Positions 23,615 to 32,173 of a stretch of DNA of 39,037 nucleotides are shown here, one piece after another. The first letter of the stretch is position 1, and each line of letters begins with the position of its first letter. The position numbers and the translations under genes were made by a program. A model generated the notes under the pieces. The model made no database searches and had not been told where the DNA came from. It saw only the letters and a list, made by a program, of their open reading frames with translations. Origin of the DNA: Pseudomonadales bacterium (GTDB taxonomy: Bacteria > Pseudomonadota > Gammaproteobacteria > Pseudomonadales > DT-91); assembly GCA_013215055.1 (NCBI GenBank), contig JABSRQ010000028.1, forward strand, positions 1 through 39,037, written 5' to 3'.

Positions 23615-24411
23615 TGAGCACTTTTCCCTGTCATTTTGTTGAGATAGAAGCCATTTACGCCAAAAGTTTTGCGGCGGGTCATCGTAGTATTGCGTTATGT
23701 GCGGCCAATAGTGGAGAGGGGGTTAGTGCGGTATCTCAGGCTCTAGCACTGCGTATTGCTCAAAATGGACGCAAGGTTTTATTGGTACAAGCCAATACGT
23801 TTGATATGAACTACCAACAACAGATGTCAGCCCTTGCTCAAAAAAAACAAGCACAAATGTCGGGTGATGATGAGGCAAGTCTGCAGGAATGTACACTTGA
23901 AGCTGAGTCTTCGGCAATGCCTGACTCTGGTGCTGAAAAACATGAGCTGGTCCCGGTGACATTAGCCTTACCTGGTAGCAACGATCTGGTGACTTTTTTA
24001 GCTGCCCCTACGCAGGAGCAAGCATTAAACGTCTTTAGAGAACCGGATGAGTTACGTCAGCTGTGTGAGATTTGGTTAACCCGCTACGATGCAGTGATAT
24101 TTGATACAACCCCGTTAAATCAAGTGAATCGTAACAATATCCCGGGCCAATATGTTGCCGCCGCCTGTGATGCTTGTTTACTGGTAGTTTTAGCGGGTGT
24201 TACCTCAGAAATCGCAATATCTCATGCTTATAAGTGTTTAAAAAACGCAGGCGTCTATTTGACCGGCGTTATCTTAAACGATATGTATAATCCCAGTCTC
24301 AGTACCGAGTTAATTAGAGAAACCTTTAGATTCGAATCTATGTTTCCCGCTAAGATGGCAAAAATACGCGATTGGGTTTCTGGCAGTAGCTTTTTAAATG
24401 CAAAAATATAA
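23614..24411 (+). CDS. CpsD/CapB-like ATPase with degenerate Walker A (SypD-like)
   Basis: The product has 265 residues with the MinD/CpsD layout: SIALCAANSGEGVSAVSQALALRIAQNGRKVLLVQANTF (strand-P-loop-helix-strand), then YDAVIFDTTPLNQ (Walker A'/B region) and DACLLVVLAGVTSEIAISHAYKCLKNAGVYLTGVILNDM. The P-loop reads GEGVSAVS, so the usual Lys of GKS/T is replaced by Val. No C-terminal tyrosine cluster is present. It may therefore not be a tyrosine autokinase, and may bind nucleotide weakly or act structurally with the chain-length protein. The start overlaps the preceding stop region; it is the last gene of the A-B-C-D block and converges on the histidine-kinase gene 18 bp away. Confidence 0.8.
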   Translation: MSTFPCHFVEIEAIYAKSFAAGHRSIALCAANSGEGVSAVSQALALRIAQNGRKVLLVQANTFDMNYQQQMSALAQKKQAQMSGDDEASLQECTLEAESSAMPDSGAEKHELVPVTLALPGSNDLVTFLAAPTQEQALNVFREPDELRQLCEIWLTRYDAVIFDTTPLNQVNRNNIPGQYVAAACDACLLVVLAGVTSEIAISHAYKCLKNAGVYLTGVILNDMYNPSLSTELIRETFRFESMFPAKMAKIRDWVSGSSFLNAKI

Positions 24412-24429
24412 TGTCAATGATGCGATTTT

Positions 24430-25791
24430 TTAGTTCGCCAATGGAAGGGATAATGTGAAGCAGCTGCCTTTGCCCGGCTGACTTTTTACGCTGAGCTCTC
24501 CACCGTGTTTTTGCACGATGCCGTGGGATACAAATAATCCTAAACCGGTACCTTCTCCCACGGGTTTGGTGGTGAAAAAGGGGTCGAAAATACAGTCAAT
24601 TTTATCTGAGGGAATACCGTGGCCATTGTCCCGTATTTCAATATAGCAAAAACCGTTGCGCTCAAAAGCGTGAATGGAAATCTCTCCTTCTGCTTGAATT
24701 GCATGGGCCGCATTGGTAAGCAGGTTCAGTAATATTTGGTTAAGTTCACCGGGAGGGCATTGAATGTCGCGTTTCGCGGTGATCTTTTGTCTGACATGGC
24801 AGTGATACTTAATATCGTTATGGCAGAGTTTTAACGTGTCGCGTATACAGGATTTTGCAACGCAGGTTTTTTGAGTGCCATCTTCACTGCGCGAAAAGTT
24901 TTTCATATTATTCACAATTTCGGTCACACGCTCCGTGCCTACGCAACTTTCATGCAGAATGGCTTCTATATCGGGTAATAGATACTCCCAGTTTAAATCC
25001 TGAATGCTGTTTTTAACGTGACTGAGTTGCTCCGCGGTCCATTGATCGCTGCGAATAAGCGCTAAAATAGGCTGCAATTTTTCGAAATAATCATTTAACA
25101 GGTTTAAATTACTTTGAATGAAACCAATGGGGTTATTCAGTTCATGTGCGATACCCGCAGCCATTGTACCGATGGAAGCCAGTTTTTCAGATTGCATTAA
25201 CTGACTTTGGGTTTGTTTCAGCTTTTCATCATTAGCACTAAGCTCATTTGTGCGCGTTTGTACCTGTGAATCGAGTCGATGATTTAACTTCTCTAAACCA
25301 TGTTGATAATGTTTTTGAGTATTGATGTTTTGCCCAACTAATGACAACGCATGTTGATCATCATATTTATGTGCGGTGATAATATAATACTGTGGCTCAT
25401 CATCTTGGATAAATGACAACTCAAAGGTTTCCGTTAATGACTGAGGGCGTTTAAAAAAATCATGGATAAAAGCCGTCAATGTTTTTTCGATGGCCGTTTG
25501 TCCCATTTTTTCGCCTACAAGCGCTTCGGCGTGATTATTTAATAGGCATGAAAAAAAGTTGTTAACTTCAATATAACGACAGTCGGCGCTAATCCAGACA
25601 ACAATCCAGGGCACGGAGTTGACCGTCGCATCGGTCATCGCCTGCATCTTGGTTAAACGGCGAGTTAACGTCACTCGATTATCAATTTCATTTTTAAGTA
25701 AGGCATTTAATTGTTGAACGATTTCGCTGTCGTTATGCATTTTTTGAGGCACTGTATTTTGTATGCCCATCTGTGAGGGAATTAATTGCAT
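24430..25791 (-). CDS. PAS-domain sensor histidine kinase
   Basis: The 453-residue cytoplasmic kinase has no membrane segment. A coiled N-terminus and a PAS-like domain (about 45-165; VPWIVVWISADCRYIEVNNFFSCLL) lead to a coiled coil (NHRLDSQVQTRTNELSANDEKLKQTQ). The dimerisation box LASIGTMAAGIAHELNNPIGF has phospho-acceptor His216. The HATPase domain has NQILLNLLTNAAHAI (N box), IEIRDNGHGIP and GTGLGLFVSHGIV (G boxes). No receiver is attached. It probably pairs with the receiver protein encoded upstream on the same strand (151-bp gap) or feeds the SypF/E/G set. This module interrupts the syp-like order. Confidence 0.88.
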   Translation of the reverse strand: MQLIPSQMGIQNTVPQKMHNDSEIVQQLNALLKNEIDNRVTLTRRLTKMQAMTDATVNSVPWIVVWISADCRYIEVNNFFSCLLNNHAEALVGEKMGQTAIEKTLTAFIHDFFKRPQSLTETFELSFIQDDEPQYYIITAHKYDDQHALSLVGQNINTQKHYQHGLEKLNHRLDSQVQTRTNELSANDEKLKQTQSQLMQSEKLASIGTMAAGIAHELNNPIGFIQSNLNLLNDYFEKLQPILALIRSDQWTAEQLSHVKNSIQDLNWEYLLPDIEAILHESCVGTERVTEIVNNMKNFSRSEDGTQKTCVAKSCIRDTLKLCHNDIKYHCHVRQKITAKRDIQCPPGELNQILLNLLTNAAHAIQAEGEISIHAFERNGFCYIEIRDNGHGIPSDKIDCIFDPFFTTKPVGEGTGLGLFVSHGIVQKHGGELSVKSQPGKGSCFTLSLPLAN

Positions 25792-25942
25792 TTATGCACT
25801 CCTTAGCAGGCTATTTTCAAATTAAGTACATGAGCGTCAAGAAAGTTGATAAACATATGGCAATTATTTTTTTAAATAAAACGGCTGTTCATTATGTTTA
25901 TCTCCACTGACGACTCAGAAAATGATGTTTTTAGGGCATCAC

Positions 25943-27229
25943 TCAATCAATGACGGAAACAAATAATGGGTCGCCCAATGAGGTTTCAATATCGATAAGC
26001 TTATCGATAACCCCTTGATCGAGCACTGTGCCTTGGGCCAGTAATAAGTGCCCCAGCTTGTTGACGATATTGGCCGAGGTCATCATGCCCGGTAGTAATT
26101 CGTGACAGTCCATTCGTTGCTCTGAAACCTCGATACTTTGGTCTATTTGTGTCTCCATTAAATAGGTTATTGCTTCAACAACACGTGAATCATAGTGTTT
26201 ATGGCTTTGTTTTTTTAACGCATTAATCGCTTCCTTGGCTGTTTTGGAGTGGCTTTTCAGTTCGGTGGTTTGCCAGTCACAATAATCACAAACGGCACAT
26301 AAAATTTTGGCTTCCATACAAATGGATTCACTTTTTAAGCCCTTGGGGAAACCTGTGCCATTACAGAACTCTCTGTGTTGCTGCACGATTAATGCAACCT
26401 GTTCAAACTGTGTGTGTGAGGCAAAATATTTGGCGCCAATATTGGGGTGTTGTTGATAGGCTTTTTTCTGTGTTGCTGTGAGCTTTTCAAACGGAGTTTT
26501 TATTAATGCATCTGGAAAGGCTGATTTACCGATATGGCGAAATAATGCCGCCATATATAAATGTTGGCGCTGTGTATCATTTAAGCCCAGTGATATGCCG
26601 ACTTGATTAACAATATCTGCAGGGTTTGGCACTTCATCGCGTCGAGCTGGCAGGCGCATCTGTGTGATTTGAGAAAAAAACTGCACGCAAATACCCAGAT
26701 TGGTTTGCAGGGTTTGACGCGACTTTTGGATGGCTGAAAATTGATTTATTTCAATGTCTTTATTGATATGCATCTGTCTACGCAAACAGCGATTAAGCTG
26801 GCGGGTATGTAATTGTTGTAACTTTTGTGTGGCGATGGTCTGTAAACAAGCTTCAAGCACATCTTTTAGTGCTTGGTCATTCCAGGGTTTACTCACATAT
26901 TGATGAACATGCCCCAGATTAATGGCTTCAATCGTGGTGTTTAAGTCGCTATAACCCGTGAGCAATATACGTTGACTCTGTGGCTGTAACTCGGCGGCAG
27001 ATTTTAATACCTCGGTGCCACTTTTCCCCGGCATACGCATATCTGACATCACCAAATCAAAATGTTGCTCCTCGATAAGTTTTATCGCTTCTTCACCATT
27101 GTTAGCGACAGTAACATCGAGCTGGCTGTTTCTAAACAGGCGTTTTAATGTCGCAAGAATAAACGGCTCATCATCTACAAATAACACTTTGGGCTGGGTG
27201 TCTAAAGTAGTCGCAGTCTGTAGATTCAT
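25943..27229 (-). CDS. Response regulator with degenerate HD-GYP domain
   Basis: The 428-residue protein has an N-terminal receiver (about 12-130; VLFVDDEPFILATLKRLFR, LVMSDMRMPGKSG, LLTGYSD, YVSKPW), RpfG-type. The following domain (about 200-370) has HD-GYP spacing but changed catalytic residues: FRHIGK where LHDIGK is expected, and QQHREFCNGTGFPKGL where HHE..DGxGYPxGL is expected. HPNIG is kept. The C-terminal ~60 residues resemble the small domain seen in some such proteins. It is probably unable to hydrolyse c-di-GMP, though it could still bind it or a partner. Co-directional with the kinase gene downstream. Confidence 0.82.
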   Translation of the reverse strand: MNLQTATTLDTQPKVLFVDDEPFILATLKRLFRNSQLDVTVANNGEEAIKLIEEQHFDLVMSDMRMPGKSGTEVLKSAAELQPQSQRILLTGYSDLNTTIEAINLGHVHQYVSKPWNDQALKDVLEACLQTIATQKLQQLHTRQLNRCLRRQMHINKDIEINQFSAIQKSRQTLQTNLGICVQFFSQITQMRLPARRDEVPNPADIVNQVGISLGLNDTQRQHLYMAALFRHIGKSAFPDALIKTPFEKLTATQKKAYQQHPNIGAKYFASHTQFEQVALIVQQHREFCNGTGFPKGLKSESICMEAKILCAVCDYCDWQTTELKSHSKTAKEAINALKKQSHKHYDSRVVEAITYLMETQIDQSIEVSEQRMDCHELLPGMMTSANIVNKLGHLLLAQGTVLDQGVIDKLIDIETSLGDPLFVSVID

Positions 27230-27317
27230 ATATCACCTAGGTCTGTTTGATGGGGTAGAGAATATAACGATGCTTTATTTCCTTATCAGCAAATAGCAGG
27301 CCATATTAAGTTTTAAC

Positions 27318-27343
27318 GTCGAAAATAAGATCTTAAGTTCGAC
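27318..27343. promoter_or_regulatory. 26-bp palindrome in the divergent intergenic region
   Basis: GTCGAA at 27318 and TTCGAC at 27338 flank the inner palindrome TAAGATCTTA; 22 of 26 positions are symmetric. It lies between the divergent receiver gene (start 27229) and the hybrid kinase gene (start 27394). It is placed as an operator for one or both. I cannot name the regulator. Confidence 0.5.
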
Positions 27344-27393
27344 AAACTGAGTGAATGTCCTAGATTTAAAAATAAAGCTCAGATGACATATTG

Positions 27394-30300
27394 ATGATAA
27401 ATACAGCCAGTTTATTGGATGAAAGCTTAAGCATCTTGTTTATAGATGATGATCCCCATGTGCTTTCGGCGTTAACACGCTTGATGCGGGCTTATAAACC
27501 TAAGTGCTTTTTTAGTCCCAATGTTTCAAAGGCAAAAGGTATTTTAGCGGTACAAAAAATTGATATTATTGTTTCTGATATGTATATGCCTGAAACCGAT
27601 GGCGTGTCGTTTTTTATGCAGATCGCAAATCAATATCCGGAAATTATTCGCATAATGCTAACGGCGTCTTCTGAGCAGGATTTGATATTAAAAGCTGTGA
27701 ATGAAGGGCGTATATGGGGTTTCATTAATAAACCCTGGCATAACCTGCAGTTTATTCAAACCCTGGAGCAGGCCCAGCATACCTTACGTTTGTTATCTGA
27801 ACGTATGCACCATTTGTATGTACAAATTCAAGAGGATAAACGTGAACTTCAGGCTGTGATGGACTCCGTTGGGGAGGCCATTATAACGATTAATCACGAA
27901 GGTAAATTAGAAAGCATGAATCAACGTGGTTTGCATATGTTTCTTTTACCTGCTCCCTTGTTACCTGAATTGAGACTTGGGGATCTTATTCCCGAGTCAT
28001 GCAACCAACAGCATAGCGGCCTTCTTAACGATATATTAAGTATTACTGATATTGATTCCACGCACGATCAATTAGGTTTGGTGAATGAGTTTACTGCCAG
28101 GCGCCAGGACGGGGTGTTTTTCCCTGTGCAGTTGACGATTAACAGTATGCAATTTCGTTCTCAGCTGAAGTGGGTCGTGGTGATGCATGACTTATCTCAT
28201 TCAAGGCAGGCTGAAAAACGTATCAAGCTCAGTGAGACTCTTAAGGATGCCATTTATAACACGGCGTTGGATGGTATTATTATTCTCGATATTCGTGGTG
28301 TTGTGCAGGAATTCAACCCGAGTGCCGAAATGATTTTTGGTGTATCGGCTCAAAGCATTATTGGTACAACACGGTGCGAAACACTGATTCCAGAAGTCTT
28401 AAATACCCAGTATTTACATAAACTAAAATTATCTCGACAAAGTGAAAAATCGTCATTATTAGGACAGCGTCAGGAGCTTTTGGCTAGGCATAACGATGGG
28501 CATACGTTTCCTGTTGAAATCGCCGTGACGGCAATAGAGGTCGACGGCATCTGTCTCTTTACTGCGTATATACGTGATATCAGTCAGCGTAAAAAGCATG
28601 AGCAACAATTAAAAGCTGCAAAAGTAACCGCCGAAAATGCCTCGCAAGCTAAAAGCGAATTTTTAGCGGTGATGAGTCATGAAATTCGTACACCGATGAA
28701 TGCGATTTTAGGCTCATTATCCATTTTATCGGATACATCGATGGATGCCGAACAGCAGCGTCATCTCAATAATGCGGATAAATCAGGCAAGGCTATGCTG
28801 TGTTTGATCAACGATATTTTGGATTATTCAAAAATCGATGCGGGCAAACTTGTTTTGCATTGCATTGAGTTTGATTTGATTCAGTTAGTCGAAGAATCAA
28901 TCAGCTTAATGCAAGATAAGGCGATTGAAGCTGGACTTGTTATCGCCTGTATTTTTGTTTTCCCTATGCCCAAAAGCGTGATGGGGGACAATGTCAGGTT
29001 AAGACAAATATTACTCAATCTTATTTCCAATGCGATTAAATTTACCCGAACAGGTGGCGTAACGATAACGGTTAATATTTTACCCACCGGCTTAACGCAT
29101 TTTTCGATCTGTGATACGGGCATTGGCATAGATCTGGCTGCAAGCCCTTATTTATTTAGCAAATTTGTGCAAGCAGACACAGCCTACACCCGAGAGTTTT
29201 GTGGGACGGGGCTGGGTTTGGCCATTTCGAGTCGACTCAGTGAAGCGATGCAGGGTGAAATTGGTGTTGATAGTCAGCTGGGGCAGGGCAGTACTTTTTG
29301 GTTTACTTGTTTGTTAAGACCTAAAGGGGAGAATGTTGCGTTGAATAAAGGGGCTTTACCGGAAAAAATTCAGCTTTATGAACCTAATGAGATACTTTTT
29401 TCGGCCTTAAAAAAACAGTTAATGCATATTGATGTAAAGGTTGAGGAAGTTTCTGCTGCTGATGATGCGATGGCAATGATGCGCTGGCAGAGCGAGACCG
29501 GTGAGCAGTGCCATTATTTGGTTGATACGCCAGATGAGTGTAAAGATCACGCCTTCTTGCAAAAGCCGATAAGCTTTAATGTGTTGTTCGCAGCATTGTC
29601 AGAGATTGCTCAGGTCGATACAGTCAGTTTAAAACAGGACCTCAATGAATTGCATCGTAGCCTGTTTAAAGGGCGCTATATTTTATTAGCAGAAGACAGT
29701 CAGGCTAATCAAATTGTTGCCCAAACGATGTTGGAGCATGCGGGGTTAATTGTACATACGGTCGCCAATGGGCAGGAGGCGGTAATAGCTGTAGAGCATT
29801 TTGAATATGATTTGGTGTTAATGGATTTATCGATGCCGGTGATGGATGGTGCACAGGCAACACGGTTGATCAAAAAAATGCCTTCAAGGGCGGGGTTGGC
29901 GATATTTGCAATGACCGCGAATGTGATGAAGGCCGACTTGCAACATTGTTTTGATGCGGGTATGGATGATTATATTGTTAAACCGGTCGATAAACAGGTC
30001 ATGTTAAGCGTTATTGCCGAGCATTTTCTAGCGTTAGATAAGAAGATGAAACGGGATACAACGCAGATTTCTAAGCCATTGGTGGTTATTCAAACCCCTG
30101 CAGCTAACCAGCCGTTATTGAACCTGGGCATCCTTGATCAGCTCATTGCCGATACAAGCCCCGAGGTATTACCGATTATTGTAGAGCGCTATTTTGTAGA
30201 AACCCATCAACGTTTGCAGCGTATGCAAAAAGCTTTAGACAGTGATGGCAGAGAGGTTATAAAAAATGAATCCCATGCGCTGAAGAGTAGTTCGGGCACG

Positions 30301-30459
30301 TTGGGCGCAGTGGTCTTACAGGATATGGCCAGGGAATTAGAATTGTTGGCCGATGAGATGACAGATGATGAGTTAAAACATTTGTATCAGCAGGTTGATG
30401 CTCTTGGGCAGGCGAGTATGCAGGCATTATCAACACGTTTTGGCGTATCTTTACACTGA
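27394..30459 (+). CDS. Multidomain hybrid histidine kinase REC-PAS-PAS-HisKA-HATPase-REC-HPt (SypF-like role)
   Basis: The product has 1021 residues from ATG 27394 (TTG 27391 is an alternative). An N-terminal receiver has Asp62 (ILFIDDDPHVLSAL, VSDMYMPETDG). Two PAS domains follow (about 150-265, MDSVGEAIITINHEGKLESMN; about 285-405, YNTALDGIIILDIRGVVQEFNPSAEMIFG). HisKA has His429 in FLAVMSHEIRTPMNAILGSL; the HATPase has LRQILLNLISNAIKF and GTGLGLAIS. A degraded receiver-like stretch lies near 660-735, then a second receiver with Asp811 (YDLVLMDLSMPVMDG), and a C-terminal HPt with His961 (ESHALKSSSGTLGA). There is no membrane span, so the signal is probably cytoplasmic or delivered by phosphorylation of REC1. 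It sits directly before the SypE- and SypG-like genes and can feed SypG through the HPt. Confidence 0.9.
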   Translation: MINTASLLDESLSILFIDDDPHVLSALTRLMRAYKPKCFFSPNVSKAKGILAVQKIDIIVSDMYMPETDGVSFFMQIANQYPEIIRIMLTASSEQDLILKAVNEGRIWGFINKPWHNLQFIQTLEQAQHTLRLLSERMHHLYVQIQEDKRELQAVMDSVGEAIITINHEGKLESMNQRGLHMFLLPAPLLPELRLGDLIPESCNQQHSGLLNDILSITDIDSTHDQLGLVNEFTARRQDGVFFPVQLTINSMQFRSQLKWVVVMHDLSHSRQAEKRIKLSETLKDAIYNTALDGIIILDIRGVVQEFNPSAEMIFGVSAQSIIGTTRCETLIPEVLNTQYLHKLKLSRQSEKSSLLGQRQELLARHNDGHTFPVEIAVTAIEVDGICLFTAYIRDISQRKKHEQQLKAAKVTAENASQAKSEFLAVMSHEIRTPMNAILGSLSILSDTSMDAEQQRHLNNADKSGKAMLCLINDILDYSKIDAGKLVLHCIEFDLIQLVEESISLMQDKAIEAGLVIACIFVFPMPKSVMGDNVRLRQILLNLISNAIKFTRTGGVTITVNILPTGLTHFSICDTGIGIDLAASPYLFSKFVQADTAYTREFCGTGLGLAISSRLSEAMQGEIGVDSQLGQGSTFWFTCLLRPKGENVALNKGALPEKIQLYEPNEILFSALKKQLMHIDVKVEEVSAADDAMAMMRWQSETGEQCHYLVDTPDECKDHAFLQKPISFNVLFAALSEIAQVDTVSLKQDLNELHRSLFKGRYILLAEDSQANQIVAQTMLEHAGLIVHTVANGQEAVIAVEHFEYDLVLMDLSMPVMDGAQATRLIKKMPSRAGLAIFAMTANVMKADLQHCFDAGMDDYIVKPVDKQVMLSVIAEHFLALDKKMKRDTTQISKPLVVIQTPAANQPLLNLGILDQLIADTSPEVLPIIVERYFVETHQRLQRMQKALDSDGREVIKNESHALKSSSGTLGAVVLQDMARELELLADEMTDDELKHLYQQVDALGQASMQALSTRFGVSLH

Positions 30460-30471
30460 AGGTTTTTGTAT

Positions 30472-32091
30472 ATGGCTAGACAATTGGATGATCGTTGTTT
30501 ATTTCATTGCCTTTTACGTGCAGATCTTTCTGAGTTGTCGGATATGCGGCGCCAATTAACGCTGTTTTTTAACCACTTGTCTTTGGCCGATAAGGAAATA
30601 GGGCAGCTGTTATTGGGTGCTTCTGAGGTCTGCAGTAATATTATCCGACACAGCCAACCTGCGGCGACGTTTATTCAATTAAACGTATTGCAGCGCTCAG
30701 AAAAACATCTTTTGGTGATTGAGCATGATGGGCAGGCGTTTGATCAGTTTAATCAGGAAATACAGAACCTGGCGAGCGATACCATGGTCTCTCCATTTGA
30801 CTCATCACAACTATTGGAATCGGGTATGGGGCTGAAGCTTATTGCGATGCTTTTCCCCCAAAGCTTTTATCAATCCGGGCAGTTAGTACATCGATTTGTT
30901 TTTCCTTTATCGCATCAGGCACACGCTAAAAAAATGCGTGTGTTGTTAATTGATGATGAACCGGTGCAATTACAGGTTTTGACACAATATCTTAATGAAA
31001 ATTATCACGTTGAAGCCTTTGATCTAGCCGGTGACGCGCTGGTGTATTTAAAGCAACACAGTGTTGATTTGATCTTATCTGATATAACCATGCAGGCGAT
31101 GGATGGCTTTGAGTTTAGAGAGCAGATATTGGCTATGGATTCGATGAAAGTACAGGATAGGGCCGGAAATTGGGTTAAACAGCAGGCGAAGGCTATTCCC
31201 TTTGTCTATATCTCGGCCAGAGAACATGTGGCCGATTTATCGCGGGCCGCGACGCTTGGGGTGAATGACTATTTGTATAAACCTTTGTGTAAAGCGCAAT
31301 TGTTGGCTGTGGTGCAAAGGGTTTTGAAAAATAATGCGCATATCAAGCAGGCTTTAGGTGCGCAGATTGATTCGGCGATCACACAAAGCTTGCAAATGCA
31401 GCTGCCTGAAAATCTAGGTTCACTTAACGTTACGGTTAGAAGCCGTAATGCTCAGCGAGGAGGAGGGGACTTTGTTTATCATCATCACGATGATAAACGC
31501 GATTTATTGATTTTGGCTGATGTGATGGGCCATGACGAAACCGCCAAGTTTTTTGCGCATGCCTATGCCGCCTATATGCGTGGTACCGTATGCGCGTTAA
31601 GCCATTTACCGTCACCAGAAGCGCTGTCGCCATCAGAATTGCTAACACTTTTCTCAAAAACCTTACAGGATGATGACTTTCTAAACCAAAGTTTATTAAC
31701 CTGCTTGATCCTGTCCATTAATGGCGTTGAATGTACGGTTGCCGCAGCGGCCCATCCCGCGCCTATTCTATTACAGCAGGATCAGTTACAGGTGATTGAG
31801 ATTGATGGCGCCTTGTTGGCGTTACCTCAAACCATGGCTTATTCACAGCGGGTATTTTCTTTAGAGAATAATACCCGTTTATTGATCTTCACCGATGGTT
31901 TTATTGAGGGGTTTTGCTCGCCAACAGCGTATGTTGAATCACAAGCTCATGCCACGCTAATGCAATGTTCAAAGGCCGGATGGCAGCTCCCGTTGGATTT
32001 ATTTGCCGATCATCTGATGGCAGCGTTTGATAAACGTAATGCGATGAATGCACCTGATGATGCCAGTTTTATATTATTAGAGCTAAACTAA
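30472..32091 (+). CDS. RsbW-like kinase / receiver / PP2C phosphatase (SypE-like)
   Basis: The product has 539 residues from ATG 30472 (TGAAGG upstream). The N-terminal anti-sigma-type Ser kinase (about 10-150) has GASEVCSNIIRHSQPAATF (N box) and SGMGLKLIAML (G box). The receiver (about 158-285) has Asp204 (VDLILSDITMQAMDGFEF). The C-terminal PPM/PP2C phosphatase (about 310-539) has GGGDFVYHHHDDKRDLLILADVMGHDETAKFFAHAYAAYM, IFTDGFIEGF and PDDASFILLEL, with the metal-binding Asp positions kept. This three-domain order is that of Vibrio fischeri SypE, which phosphorylates and dephosphorylates SypA. Both activities look intact here. It lies 12 bp after the hybrid kinase and before the activator gene. 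Confidence 0.93.
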   Translation: MARQLDDRCLFHCLLRADLSELSDMRRQLTLFFNHLSLADKEIGQLLLGASEVCSNIIRHSQPAATFIQLNVLQRSEKHLLVIEHDGQAFDQFNQEIQNLASDTMVSPFDSSQLLESGMGLKLIAMLFPQSFYQSGQLVHRFVFPLSHQAHAKKMRVLLIDDEPVQLQVLTQYLNENYHVEAFDLAGDALVYLKQHSVDLILSDITMQAMDGFEFREQILAMDSMKVQDRAGNWVKQQAKAIPFVYISAREHVADLSRAATLGVNDYLYKPLCKAQLLAVVQRVLKNNAHIKQALGAQIDSAITQSLQMQLPENLGSLNVTVRSRNAQRGGGDFVYHHHDDKRDLLILADVMGHDETAKFFAHAYAAYMRGTVCALSHLPSPEALSPSELLTLFSKTLQDDDFLNQSLLTCLILSINGVECTVAAAAHPAPILLQQDQLQVIEIDGALLALPQTMAYSQRVFSLENNTRLLIFTDGFIEGFCSPTAYVESQAHATLMQCSKAGWQLPLDLFADHLMAAFDKRNAMNAPDDASFILLELN

Positions 32092-32173
32092 GAAAACTAT
32101 CGGTGTTGCGCTGGGTGATCTACTCTTTAAGCAGATCTTATTACAAGGCATTACATTTGAATGGAGTCATTTT

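Noticed and set aside
23614..24411. Active bacterial tyrosine kinase
   Set aside because: Walker A lysine and C-terminal tyrosine cluster are absent; kept as CpsD-like ATPase of uncertain activity.
27230..27393. Sigma-54 promoter or TTGC element upstream of the hybrid kinase
   Set aside because: No GG-N10-GC match and no TTGCATYGCAA-like sequence found; only the separate palindrome is present.
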